Shown here in pieces: positions 30,401 to 39,711 of a DNA stretch of 64,000 nt. The DNA is taken from contig NZ_CANMWS010000005.1 of assembly GCF_947501665.1 (NCBI RefSeq), positions 62,001 to 126,000 of the forward strand, written 5' to 3'. Under the pieces are notes generated by a model, which was not told the origin of the DNA, did no database searches, and saw only the letters and a list, made by a program, of their open reading frames with translations. The position numbers were made by a program, and so were the translations under genes. How positions within the stretch are numbered: the first letter of the stretch is position 1; each line of letters starts with the position of its first letter. Source of the stretch: an uncultured Shewanella sp. Lineage in GTDB: Bacteria; Pseudomonadota; Gammaproteobacteria; Enterobacterales; Shewanellaceae.

Positions 30401-32999
30401 ATAAGCGATTTCTCACTGTCCCTTGATGCATTTGAGCCCAAGGTAATGTCACCCCATTGGCCCACAGACTGGCAAGAGAGGCTAATAAATGTTCAACCGA
30501 TGTGTCTTGCTCTTTTGCTATAGGTAATGAAGAATACACCACTACCGTTTCACCTGGTTTGACATGCTGCTTAACCGCAGAGTCTAAAGACCGTCCTGGG
30601 CCCACCTCAAAAAAGGCTAATTCTGCATCCGTTGCCAATAAGGTTTTCAGTGCATGGCTAAATTTCACGGGTTGACGAACATGTTGTACCCAATATTCAG
30701 GATCGGTCGCTAATTCATCGGTGATCCAATCCCCTGTCACAGTTGACACAAAAGGGATACTTGGGGCACTTAATGTGATCCCCGCAATGACGTCTTTAAA
30801 CGCCTCTAATATTGGCTCCATCATATAGGAATGAAAAGCATGGGACGTATCTAAGTGCTTACAGAAGATACCATCATCTTCTAATTGATCTTGTAACTCG
30901 GCTATTTCATCCAGATCACCAGCCAATACACATAATCCAGGATAATTCATTGCCGCAATCTCAATGTTTGTCCCTTTAATATGTTCACTAACCTCCTCTT
31001 CAGTTAATAATACGGCTAACATAGAACCCGCCGGTAGGCCTTGCACTAATTTTCCACGAAGTACTACCGCTTTTAATGCATCTTCCAAACTAAAAACACC
31101 GGCTAAACACGCCGCAACGTATTCACCCACACTGTGTCCTATCATGACACTGGGAGTCATATTCCAAGACGCCAACAATTTAGCCATGGCGAAACCAACA
31201 ATAAACAATGCAGGTTGAGTAAACTGAGTTTCATTGATTTTTTCAAGCGACTGACTGTCCGCTTCTTGAAAGATAATATCTTTAATGTTTCGACCTAAAA
31301 TCGGTGTCAACAGATCACAACAAGTGTCAAATGTTTCCTTAAATACGGGATAAGCATCATAAATAGGCCTTGCCATATTAATGTATTGGTTACCTTGACC
31401 TGGAAACATAAATACCAGTTCAGGTGTATCTTTAAAGCTCGTTTTAATGACTTGAGCTTGACTCACTTTTTCCTTAAAACTGGCTTTATCATTTGCCACC
31501 ACAAAGCTGCTAAAATTAAACTGCTCACGGCCCACTTGTAGGGTATAAGCCACATCGGCTAAATTAACCTCAGGGTTGACTTCAAGGTACTGTTCTAAAT
31601 TACCTTTCATTTCCTCTAACGCTTCTCGACTCTTTGCTGATAACGGCAAAATATAGTGTCCTTTAGCCTGATCGCTGAGTCGTTGAATCGGCGCCTCTTC
31701 AACAATAACACACGCATTGGTGCCTCCCACACCAAAAGAATTAATCAGTGCTCTTAACGGCTCTTTATTCATATCTAACCGCGTCAATTCAGTATTCACT
31801 TTGAAAGGACTGTTCTCAAAGTCAATATTTGGATTAGGTGATTGATAGTGCAACGATGCGGGCAGTTGATGGTTTTTCAGCGATAAAGACGTCTTAATTA
31901 AACTGGCGGCACCTGAAGCCACATCAGTATGCCCAATATTACTTTTAACTGAGCCCAATAAACAAAATTGTTTATCATCGGTATAACTTTGAAAAGTTTG
32001 TGAAAGTGAAGAAAACTCAATGGGATCGCCTAGTGCCGTCGCCGTACCGTGAGCCTCAATAAAGTTGATTTGACTTGGATCAATACCCGATTCATCAATC
32101 GCACTTTTGGCCACCGCGATTTGCCCATCAATACTGGGCGCAGTAAATCCCGCTTTTAGATTGCCATCGTTATTGATCGCTCCACCTTTAATCACAGAAT
32201 AAATATGATCGCCATCACGAACCGCATCATCTAAGCGTTTTAAAACCAATACGCCTGCCCCTCGACTGAAAATAGTGCCATCAGCTCTTGAATCAAAGGT
32301 ATAGCATCGCCCTTGAGCAGACTCCATCCCTCCTTGCTTATATTCATAACCCCTTTTTTCTGGTGTATCAATAGACGCGGCGCCAGCAAGAATTAAATCA
32401 CTCTCCCCACATTGCAAACTGCGCATCCCCATGACAGTGGCAACCAATGCAGTAGAACAGGCGGTTTGCACATTGACACTGGGCCCCTTAAGATTTAATT
32501 TATATGACACTCGAGTCGTCACATAATCTTTATCATTATTAGTCACAATCGAGGTACCACTGGCATATTGATGGACATCAGGATGGTTATTCACCTCATT
32601 TAAATGCCAAGCCGTTCCCGTCCCCCCAAATACACCGACTTTTCCAGGATATTGCTCTGGAACATATCCCGCATCTTCAAATGCATGCCAACAACATTCT
32701 AAAAATACCCGATGTTGTGGATCTAACGTTTCAGCATCCCTAGGTGTCACATCAAAAAAGTGTGCATCAAAATGTTGTGCATTGCCTATAATACCTCTAC
32801 GAGGAACATAATTTGGAGATGCAATTAATGCTTCTTCAATACCCGAATCGCGTAATTCTTCTTTAGTAAATTGCGTAATACTTTCGACACCATTAATAAG
32901 ATTCGCCCAAAAGTCATTCACATTTGATGCACCTGGTAATCGTGCAGCCATTCCGATAATTGCAATATCTTTATGTTGAGCAGTTGCCTTAGACTTCAT
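27489..32999 (-). CDS. Type I PKS module, KS-AT-KR-DH-ACP
   Basis: The 1836-residue protein has a ketosynthase (about 10-435; VQTACSTAL with Cys near 179, EAHGTATALGDP, SNIGHTDVAS), an acyltransferase (about 525-830; PGQGNQY, GHSVGEY near 620, and HAFHS, the malonyl-type signature), a ketoreductase (YLITGGVGGLGLLM near 1165, active LFSSITAVLGDEARLDYCSGNAF), a hot-dog DH-like domain (about 1400-1660; DEHKLKG and YHPAMVDST), and a carrier (TELGGNSLLAV, Ser near 1789). The usual DH-KR order is swapped. In the DH the HxxxGxxxxP Pro is Val, so dehydration is uncertain. It follows an A-PCP protein, so its KS should accept a peptidyl chain and add one malonate. Confidence 0.93.
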   Translation of the reverse strand: MKSKATAQHKDIAIIGMAARLPGASNVNDFWANLINGVESITQFTKEELRDSGIEEALIASPNYVPRRGIIGNAQHFDAHFFDVTPRDAETLDPQHRVFLECCWHAFEDAGYVPEQYPGKVGVFGGTGTAWHLNEVNNHPDVHQYASGTSIVTNNDKDYVTTRVSYKLNLKGPSVNVQTACSTALVATVMGMRSLQCGESDLILAGAASIDTPEKRGYEYKQGGMESAQGRCYTFDSRADGTIFSRGAGVLVLKRLDDAVRDGDHIYSVIKGGAINNDGNLKAGFTAPSIDGQIAVAKSAIDESGIDPSQINFIEAHGTATALGDPIEFSSLSQTFQSYTDDKQFCLLGSVKSNIGHTDVASGAASLIKTSLSLKNHQLPASLHYQSPNPNIDFENSPFKVNTELTRLDMNKEPLRALINSFGVGGTNACVIVEEAPIQRLSDQAKGHYILPLSAKSREALEEMKGNLEQYLEVNPEVNLADVAYTLQVGREQFNFSSFVVANDKASFKEKVSQAQVIKTSFKDTPELVFMFPGQGNQYINMARPIYDAYPVFKETFDTCCDLLTPILGRNIKDIIFQEADSQSLEKINETQFTQPALFIVGFAMAKLLASWNMTPSVMIGHSVGEYVAACLAGVFSLEDALKAVVLRGKLVQGLPAGSMLAVLLTEEEVSEHIKGTNIEIAAMNYPGLCVLAGDLDEIAELQDQLEDDGIFCKHLDTSHAFHSYMMEPILEAFKDVIAGITLSAPSIPFVSTVTGDWITDELATDPEYWVQHVRQPVKFSHALKTLLATDAELAFFEVGPGRSLDSAVKQHVKPGETVVVYSSLPIAKEQDTSVEHLLASLASLWANGVTLPWAQMHQGTVRNRLSLPGYPFQRKEFKLPKAKTAVDGVELNSLKLLKQKKADIGDWFYIPSWKRVGQSYLNKNITAQASCWLVFAQEDGLSDSIKAELMARSEPIIWVTKGETFKQVEGENHFIIDPSNVEDYRSLFKAIKAHELTPNRVLHLWNVQVQEQDLQPLTQASIAASRRAIVAQEINGFYSPLYLQQMLIEANLLDNLQLVLVSNNTYSVAGETVYSPENALLMGPARVFYHEYSEIQCHQVDIDWVNMGQEQDIAQQLIVEALIPSDGQIIAYRGKLRFEEDYQGVYLDQLPQSMPRSVREDGVYLITGGVGGLGLLMADYLSTVSNCTLLLTYRSELPERNEWQHWIVTHAIDDPISVKLASILRLEARGNTVHLLQANICDFDEMQAALAPFKQIHGVFHTAGIAGGGIIPLKQKEDCAKTLDPKVKGTLILDELLIDHSLDFFMLFSSITAVLGDEARLDYCSGNAFMDAYAAYRNQRTSGNTTSINWGQWGDVGMAVNWTKQVDSNNAAMGVKSGFEVQEGQLLTLVNKQRGNEEYCVNLSVNQDWVIDEHKLKGQPTLVGTTILAMLHELLADFKSTELLQVGNLMLTSPVIFEHAWPKRMSLFVSETEKGYHYSLRSRGLLALEWQEHAFGTIHRSTTPVDIHQEALANVQQRCQTPVVEVALSQSVRMDDGRFLYLSDRWNNHGKISEGEGEWIIQKQLADVFSDDLQRYSYHPAMVDSTAIACLSRLSEHNFLPISYGKITFIAPLEMDCFVHVSLKHPFKQDDATVMMNITFYSSSGEVLLVLENYTLIKVSAENPVASTHEDDGKINVPNVELSDKDILYYEGVSSVQRLMQNIELEQVVVATSDLGQLIRETVPEKTITEFDTAPSANEEGHSRPELSVDYVEPSSDIEREIVKVWQSILGIVGIGVKDNFTELGGNSLLAVQVISAVSELFEIDIRVDLFYQDQTVSGLANLVLSELETLLEAE

Positions 33000-33044
33000 A
33001 ATATATACCTCTTTAATACCCGCTAAATTAAATCGATGATGTGA

Positions 33045-34850
33045 CTATTGCTTATCTATATGTTGACTGAGTTTTTTTATTGTCGGAAATTGAAGTAGAT
33101 CCATTATTGACACTTTATCCGTTATCTCTTTTTTAATATGTCGATGTACTTTTGCCATCAATAAAGAGTTACCACCAACATCAAAGAAATTATCACTTAG
33201 TGAAATGTAATCTTTATTTAATATTTCTTTCCAAATTTCTGAAATCTTTGACTCGGTATCATTATTAAAATTAGCTTTAGATATAGGCATAATATATTCT
33301 CTTTTGATTTTATTAATAATTCTCTTTACTGAATCCAATTGTGAATAATCTGTTTTATCATTATTTAACGTAGGCATTCTCTCTAGTTCAATAAAGTGTG
33401 ATGGACACATATAAAAAGGTAAGTATTCTTCTAAATGATCTTTTATTAATTCAACACTTAACTCTGTGCCTTCTTTCAATGTATAATAAGCTTTTAATAC
33501 TTTATTATTTAAGCCAGAATGATTATTACTGTTTGTTTCATTTTCATAACTTACTGCGATATTTTTAATTTCATTAATATTAAAAATCACAGATTCAATT
33601 TCACTTAATTCTATTCGATGACCTCTTATTTTAACTTGCCTGTCCATTCTGCCTAAATATTCCAAAACGCCATCTTCACGTTCACGCACTCGATCACCGG
33701 TCTTATACATTCGAGTGTCGATAAAAAAAGCATTTGAAAAAGGATTATGAACGAACTTAGACTCAGTCATTGAAACGTTATTGATATATCCTTTTGCCAA
33801 AATATCTCCGGCTAAATACAGTTCACCGCTTTGCCCTTGAGAAACACGCTTCCCCTGCTCATCCAATATATACGCCTTAGCATGAGGTATTGGCTGACCA
33901 ATGGGCACGTAGCCTTTGCTGAATTGAGGATCCGCAATCCAATGAAAGCAAAATATGCTAGCTTCAGTTGGCCCATATAAATTATGGATAATCGCAGATG
34001 TTTGCGTTGATAATTGCTGAACTAATGTTTGATCCAGTGCTTCGCCACCAGAAAAAAGATGCCTTAACTGAGAGCAACGACTCAATACCTGAGTATCAGC
34101 AATTGTATGTAACGCTGTCGGCACAAACTGAGCCACAGTGACCCCATGGGTTTGCATAAAATCAGCTAGTAAGACAGGGTCGTATTTTTTTTCATCCTCA
34201 ATCACTGCGCAACTTGCCCCAATACAAAGGGGCCAAAACATCTCCCAAACAGACACATCAAAACTAAAAGTCGTTTGCGCTAAAACCACATCTGAAGAAG
34301 ATAATGTAAAAGCGTTTTGCATCCACTGTAAATAGTTAACAACCGTTCGGTGTGAAACCAGCACACCTTTTGGCCGTCCTGTTGAGCCAGAGGTATAAAT
34401 GACATAGCATGGACAAGTATCATTAATAATAACCGGCTCAAATGAAATATCTAACTCCCAATTGACCTCTGATAAATTAATATTTAAACAAGATTGTTTA
34501 ATTGGAAATGGTTTATTTACTTTATCATCAATAACAGCTTTTGCCTGTGAGTTTTCCAGCATATATTTTAATCTTTCTTCTGGAAAAGAGGTATCTAAAG
34601 GTAAATATATTGCTCCTAACTTTATTATCCCTAATAAGCAGGCAATCATTTCAGGGCTTTTATTTAAATAGACAGCAACAATATCACCTGACTTAACCCC
34701 ACTATCCATTAATTTTTTAGCAATAACATTACTCATCATTAATAATTGATTATAATTAATATTGCGACTATCGGTTTTTAAAGCAGTACAGCTTGAAAAT
34801 GATTTGAACGATCGTTCCAATACCGAGTGCAATAAATATTCAAATGCCAT
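33045..34850 (-). CDS. NRPS A-PCP protein, Ser-like binding pocket
   Basis: The 601-residue protein has an adenylation domain (about 20-510; CYVIYTSGSTGRPKGV near 150, FSFDVSVWEMFWPL, NLYGPTEAS, YKTGDRV, GRMDRQVKIRGHRIEL) and a carrier (FFDVGGNSLLMAK, Ser near 558). There is no condensation domain; the one at the end of the protein encoded upstream would serve it. I read the pocket as D-V-W-Q-L-S-L-I-F-K, close to the serine code except for Gln and Phe where Ser enzymes have His and Asp, so the substrate is only Ser-like. The A10 lysine region (NNDKTDYSQL) has Thr where PNGKVDR is usual, but the Lys is kept. Confidence 0.9.
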   Translation of the reverse strand: MAFEYLLHSVLERSFKSFSSCTALKTDSRNINYNQLLMMSNVIAKKLMDSGVKSGDIVAVYLNKSPEMIACLLGIIKLGAIYLPLDTSFPEERLKYMLENSQAKAVIDDKVNKPFPIKQSCLNINLSEVNWELDISFEPVIINDTCPCYVIYTSGSTGRPKGVLVSHRTVVNYLQWMQNAFTLSSSDVVLAQTTFSFDVSVWEMFWPLCIGASCAVIEDEKKYDPVLLADFMQTHGVTVAQFVPTALHTIADTQVLSRCSQLRHLFSGGEALDQTLVQQLSTQTSAIIHNLYGPTEASIFCFHWIADPQFSKGYVPIGQPIPHAKAYILDEQGKRVSQGQSGELYLAGDILAKGYINNVSMTESKFVHNPFSNAFFIDTRMYKTGDRVREREDGVLEYLGRMDRQVKIRGHRIELSEIESVIFNINEIKNIAVSYENETNSNNHSGLNNKVLKAYYTLKEGTELSVELIKDHLEEYLPFYMCPSHFIELERMPTLNNDKTDYSQLDSVKRIINKIKREYIMPISKANFNNDTESKISEIWKEILNKDYISLSDNFFDVGGNSLLMAKVHRHIKKEITDKVSIMDLLQFPTIKKLSQHIDKQ

Positions 34851-34945
34851 ATTATGCCTCCACCTTAATTAAAATTTAAAAGTAATATTTCATTACATAG
34901 GGCTTTATTTTTAATAACAACGTTGAAAATCAATATATATCCACA

Positions 34946-37900
34946 CTAAAATGAAAAGGACTCACTATAAATTTCATCATTAATTATTTTCTCAAATAAT
35001 CTTGAAAAAAATGAAATATCCTCATTTGAATACTGTTGAATATCAAAACATAAATACCCTAATAACGTATCTTGCTTTTCTTCCACCGTTAACATGATCC
35101 CTTGCCTAACGGCATTGGGTTGGATCTCTTGAACAGTCCACTGTGTATTCCCGACATTCAATCTTGGCAATGGGGTTAAATAATTAAAATTCGCTAAGAA
35201 AGGGATCACAGAAGCATTATGTTCTTGTCGATAATCATCAACGAGCTCACCGTAACTCATATAAGCATAAGGTAAGCGTTTAAAGAAACTGCTTCTACAT
35301 CGAGTTAATAAATCCGTAAAAGAAAGATGATCTTGGACATCAACACAGAAATTAATCATATTGACAAAGCAACCCAAAGTTTGGGAAAAACCAGCTCTCT
35401 CTCGATTAGAGACTGGGATCCCTATTTGACAAAATTGCTTCTCATTAGTCTGTAGTAAAGTCAAATAAAAAGCTGTTAACATGATCATAGACACGGTCAC
35501 ATTATGGCGCTGAGCATATGCTTCAATATCCACTAATAAGCCCAATCGATAATCAAGCCTAAACAAGCTTTCATGCTGCTGTGAATCAAGAAGCTGTACT
35601 TTATTGGCTTTATAGCCATGTAAAGCTTGAGACTCAACACAATGATTTGTACCGGAATGAATAGACTCGCCTGCCCAAGCAGTAAAGTCATATTGCAACT
35701 GGTTACGCCAAAAGTTTAATGCTTCATCACGCGCTTGTGACCTCAATATTTGTTGGTCATTGATATACTCTTTATAATCACTTTCCTGTTCAACAAGAAT
35801 AGATTTGTCAAATTTAAGGTATTGATAATATTCAATTAGTTTTTGTGACCAAATATTGATTGACTCTCGATCAAATACCACATGATGAACTGTATGCAAT
35901 AATACATGGAAGTCATCCTCTATACTTAACAACTGAAAATGAATAAGAGGACCTGAATCGAGATCAGTGCAAACGGATTGAGCACATTTCAGCAGCCATT
36001 GTGGATCTTCAACCTGAGCTAATGTGGCTTTTTTTTCAATAATCGTAATATCATCAAGCGTAAATGGCACATCAATATGTTTAGTCATATCAAGGTTGAA
36101 CCGCGTCAGTAATATAGGATTGTGTTTTACACATCGAAAAAGACTGTCTTTTAAACACGCCGTATCTAATATCCCCTTTATTTCATGATAAAAATAAATT
36201 TGATAATCGGTATTTTCACTGAAACAATCTAATGTCATAAAATAAACTTGTTCATGACTTAAAAATGCACTTGAAGTCTCTCTTTGCTCCTTTGCAGGCT
36301 GTTGATTTTTTGGCATTGATTTCAGTTTATTCACTAAAGATTTTATACTGGGATAATCAAAGAAATCATTAAAAGACAATACATACCCCAACTGTGATTC
36401 AATAAGGGATTGAACTCGCATTAAATGCAAAGAATTGGCCCCCAGCGCCATCATATTATCTTGTCGCGCTATCGTTCCACATGCGAGTACTTGTTCCCAA
36501 ATAGCAAAAATAGCTTGTTCTAGAGTGTCTTCATTATTTATACAAGGCTCAGGGTTGTTATCTTGTAACTGACTCGTTGCCTTATTAATACCCTGTGGCT
36601 GGGGTAATTGTGACTTATCCAGCTTTCCATTGGGCAACTTAGGAAACGTATTTAAACAAATAAAATGAGTGGGTAAGAGTGAGTCAGTGAGCTTTCCATG
36701 TAAAAATTCACGCCATTGCTGATGAGAAATCATCTTATTATCCAATGGTTCACCTTGTTCACATAATACATAAGCAACTAAAGACTGGATCCCATTATCA
36801 CTCTGATAAACAGTGACAATGCATGCACTCACACCAGGGAATAAACATATTGCTTGCTCAATATCGCCAGCATCAAATCGAATACCATTTAATTTCAATT
36901 GACTGTCTTTTCGACCTAAATAGATTAATCGATCATTTTCATCCATTTTCACTAAATCGCCACTTCCATGGGCCCATAACCACTGACCTTGAGCGCTGTA
37001 TAAAGAGCAAAAACGCTGCTTAGTCCGCTCAAGATCATTAAGATACCCCCGCGCCACCCCATGACCCGCAATATAAAGTTCGCCAATTTCCCCTTTCACA
37101 ACAGGCTTTTTTTGCTCATCTAATAACAAGATCTCAGTACCTATAATACCTTGACCTAAATGCACAGGGATCTCTGGATAAAGTTCACAAAAAGTCGCAT
37201 TTGCTGTTGCTTCTGTCGGGCCATATAAGTTATACAATCGCAATGTGGGCACAATTTGAAAGCTTTCTGTTTTTAAGGCTTCAGGAACCGCTTCCCCTGA
37301 CAATAACACGACATTTGGCAAAGCCAGTTCATGATTTTCCTCAGACATTAACGCGAAAAAAGCCAGTAACTCTCGCCACACAGTAGGCACACAATAAAGC
37401 GCAGCATTAGGATGTCGATGATACCAATTAAGCAATAATTTAGGTGTTCGCAAACAGTCTTCAGGCAAAATATGTAACACTTCGCCTCGACGTAACGAAT
37501 AATAAATTTGGCTCACTGCCGCAGCAAAGCTCACTGCCGATGTAAAAGGCAAACTAGGCGCAGAGTCTCCCCAAGATTGACCTGAAAACCACTCAGAATA
37601 ATAAGCAAGTTGACCATGTTCAATCATGACCCCTTTCGGTTTTCCAGTCGAACCTGAGGTATAAAGAATATATGCCAGATCCGTTGAAACAATATCAGGG
37701 AACTCAAGCTGAGAATGATGACTGGTAACTAATACTTCCTCAAGATGACACACTGGAAGTGCAAGTTTTTCCACTAATGAACTTTTTAATATTTTGCTAT
37801 CAGTCAATAAGATACTGGCTTGTGAATCTAATGAAATTGAGCAGATCTGCTCATCAGAATGGAATTCTGATAGTGGAATATAAGCTAAACCAGCTTTCAA

Positions 37901-38125
37901 TATACCTAACAACACAACAGGTAAATACACCGTTTTTTCAATATGTAAAAGTACAATCCCACCTTTTTTATATTGGGGATGATGTTGAAAATAACCTGAT
38001 ACGTTATCTGATAATGTTTTTAATTCTCCATATGTAAGAGTTTGCTTAAGATCTTTAACAGCAATATTGTCCCAACAATCTGCAGATACACGATCAATAA
38101 CCTGACTTAAAGATAAAAAGAACAT
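34946..38125 (-). CDS. NRPS loading protein, A-PCP-C, atypical adenylation pocket
   Basis: The 1059-residue protein begins with an adenylation domain (about 1-515; LYTSGSTGKPKGV near 152, NLYGPTEAT, PNGKLDKSQL), then a carrier (MALGANSLHLMR, Ser near 561) and a condensation domain (about 620-1050; HTVHHVVFDRES near 745). Lacking an N-terminal C domain, it should start the chain. The pocket reads A-A-S-Y-L-S-L-A-N-K: the Asp that binds the alpha-amino group is Ala, so the starter may be a non-alpha-amino acid. Other oddities are WAHGSGDL for the usual YRTGDL, QLKLNGIRFDAGDIE at core A8, and Arg for Gly in HHxxxDG. The ATG at 38125 opens the operon. Confidence 0.9.
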   Translation of the reverse strand: MFFLSLSQVIDRVSADCWDNIAVKDLKQTLTYGELKTLSDNVSGYFQHHPQYKKGGIVLLHIEKTVYLPVVLLGILKAGLAYIPLSEFHSDEQICSISLDSQASILLTDSKILKSSLVEKLALPVCHLEEVLVTSHHSQLEFPDIVSTDLAYILYTSGSTGKPKGVMIEHGQLAYYSEWFSGQSWGDSAPSLPFTSAVSFAAAVSQIYYSLRRGEVLHILPEDCLRTPKLLLNWYHRHPNAALYCVPTVWRELLAFFALMSEENHELALPNVVLLSGEAVPEALKTESFQIVPTLRLYNLYGPTEATANATFCELYPEIPVHLGQGIIGTEILLLDEQKKPVVKGEIGELYIAGHGVARGYLNDLERTKQRFCSLYSAQGQWLWAHGSGDLVKMDENDRLIYLGRKDSQLKLNGIRFDAGDIEQAICLFPGVSACIVTVYQSDNGIQSLVAYVLCEQGEPLDNKMISHQQWREFLHGKLTDSLLPTHFICLNTFPKLPNGKLDKSQLPQPQGINKATSQLQDNNPEPCINNEDTLEQAIFAIWEQVLACGTIARQDNMMALGANSLHLMRVQSLIESQLGYVLSFNDFFDYPSIKSLVNKLKSMPKNQQPAKEQRETSSAFLSHEQVYFMTLDCFSENTDYQIYFYHEIKGILDTACLKDSLFRCVKHNPILLTRFNLDMTKHIDVPFTLDDITIIEKKATLAQVEDPQWLLKCAQSVCTDLDSGPLIHFQLLSIEDDFHVLLHTVHHVVFDRESINIWSQKLIEYYQYLKFDKSILVEQESDYKEYINDQQILRSQARDEALNFWRNQLQYDFTAWAGESIHSGTNHCVESQALHGYKANKVQLLDSQQHESLFRLDYRLGLLVDIEAYAQRHNVTVSMIMLTAFYLTLLQTNEKQFCQIGIPVSNRERAGFSQTLGCFVNMINFCVDVQDHLSFTDLLTRCRSSFFKRLPYAYMSYGELVDDYRQEHNASVIPFLANFNYLTPLPRLNVGNTQWTVQEIQPNAVRQGIMLTVEEKQDTLLGYLCFDIQQYSNEDISFFSRLFEKIINDEIYSESFSF

Positions 38126-38864
38126 ATAAACTCACCCTTTTAATCACTGACATATTTTATGAAATAACATTATCTCTAAAACAATAAATGAGATGACTTG
38201 ATAGAAAATAAAGTTACTGGTGTTTCTAAAACTTGAATCTCATTCTAAAGGGAAAATAAATGCTGTCAGGTTATCAATATCACAACTTGAATATAAATCA
38301 ATATTATGATAACGAGTAATTTTAAATAGGTAATCAATAGAAAGTGAAAATGAACTTTAATAAAACCATTCTTTATACAATCATTAACTTTATCTCTTAC
38401 CCATAACTCTCCAAATCAATAAGCCAATCAAAACAAAAAGGGAAACAAACCAACAATCAATGATTTAAGTCAAAAGTTAGGAAAATTAAAATATTGTAAA
38501 AGTTAAATAAAGAAAAATAAATAAAGTAAAAATAAAAAATTGCCCACCTAAACATAATAATAAGATAAACAAAAAATGAATAGGGATTAATAATAGTAGC
38601 TAATTCAATAACACAAAAAACAAAATAGTGTAATAAAAACTAAGAAAAAGGAACTTAAACCTAATATTAAATATATTTAAGTTATTCGACAACACAGTGG
38701 GTTAATCAACTTTAACGTGATTTATTTGTCTAATATAAGTAAAATGCCAACAAATTATATACTAAAATTAAACTGGTAATTATAAAAGAACCATTTTTGG
38801 GTTTAAAGAATAAGAATGCACAATCTATTTAAAAATAGCATTCTATTTTGGGGGCTGGGGAGTT
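38126..38864. other. Divergent, very AT-rich control region of the cluster
   Basis: The 739-base spacer between the first NRPS gene and the LuxR-type regulator has no credible reading frame and is much richer in A and T than its surroundings. Promoters for both directions must lie here. I found no lux-box-like dyad. Such AT-rich islands are typical targets of H-NS-type silencing, which is inference. Confidence 0.55.
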
Positions 38865-39614
38865 ATGAATATTCATTCAAAAGAAATGAAGCAAGCATGT
38901 ACTTTTTTTAAGAATCAAATAACAGAACAAAAAGAAGGTATTATGCATACTTTCTTTGGCAAATTAAATCTTGAAAAAAAAATAATATATGCTATTTCAA
39001 GTGACTATGACTGGTTAGTGCAATATTGGTCGTCAGGGCTTTATAAAAAAATAGGACATAGGATCAATTCAGGGATAACATCATGGAACCATATGGATCT
39101 CGAACATCAAAGTATATTAAAAAAACAACAAATAAAATATAAAACAGATATAACAGATAATTATGGCAATATTGTAGACATTTTTTCAGTTGCAACACAA
39201 AGAAGCCTAAAAGACAATGATCTACTGTCTTTGTACGCAAAAAAACCTATCATCAGCAGTATTTCTAGCTCAATTTGGTGTAAATTCAACATTAAACCTC
39301 TCCCTTTAGATCAAATTGAATGCCCAACAAAAGTAAAAGCCTTAGATATTGATGTGAAACATGAATGTTTTCAATTTGGTAATATCAAATTTACGAATAA
39401 AGAAATGGAAAGCATTCATTGGTTATTAGAACTTAATTCATTAAAAGAAATTGCTTGGAAACATCAATGCAGTCAAACTGCAGAACGAAAACGCATTGAT
39501 ACTATAAAAGCTAAACTCAACTGTCAGGGCTTTTCCTCTTCAGCCTTATTTGCCGCTTTGAAAGAAAATGGGATCACTGCATCCTGCCTACAAGATTATA
39601 TGATCCCCCCTTAA
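38865..39614 (+). CDS. LuxR-type transcription regulator, probable cluster regulator
   Basis: The 249-residue protein has a C-terminal helix-turn-helix of GerE/LuxR type (about 172-240): FTNKEMESIHWLLELNSLKEIAWKHQCSQTAERKRIDTIKAKL keeps the pattern T-x-x-E then K-E-I-A then a recognition helix, in two pieces shorter than the consensus. The N-terminal part (about 20-150) shows no clear autoinducer domain; it could be a PAS- or GAF-like sensor but I cannot assign it. It is encoded divergently from the synthases and upstream of tolC, which makes it the natural pathway regulator. GGGGAG precedes the ATG closely. Confidence 0.7.
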   Translation: MNIHSKEMKQACTFFKNQITEQKEGIMHTFFGKLNLEKKIIYAISSDYDWLVQYWSSGLYKKIGHRINSGITSWNHMDLEHQSILKKQQIKYKTDITDNYGNIVDIFSVATQRSLKDNDLLSLYAKKPIISSISSSIWCKFNIKPLPLDQIECPTKVKALDIDVKHECFQFGNIKFTNKEMESIHWLLELNSLKEIAWKHQCSQTAERKRIDTIKAKLNCQGFSSSALFAALKENGITASCLQDYMIPP

Positions 39615-39711
39615 ATACCTATCTACTGAGCACAAGTTCTTAACCATTAAAATGCATCAAGATCCACTAAATACGCTTAATCAACATAGTTACACCATTA
39701 AGGATAAACAC

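Noticed and set aside
38126..38864. A lux box or other clear operator in the cluster control region
   Set aside because: No 20-bp dyad of lux-box type was found; only AT-rich sequence is seen.
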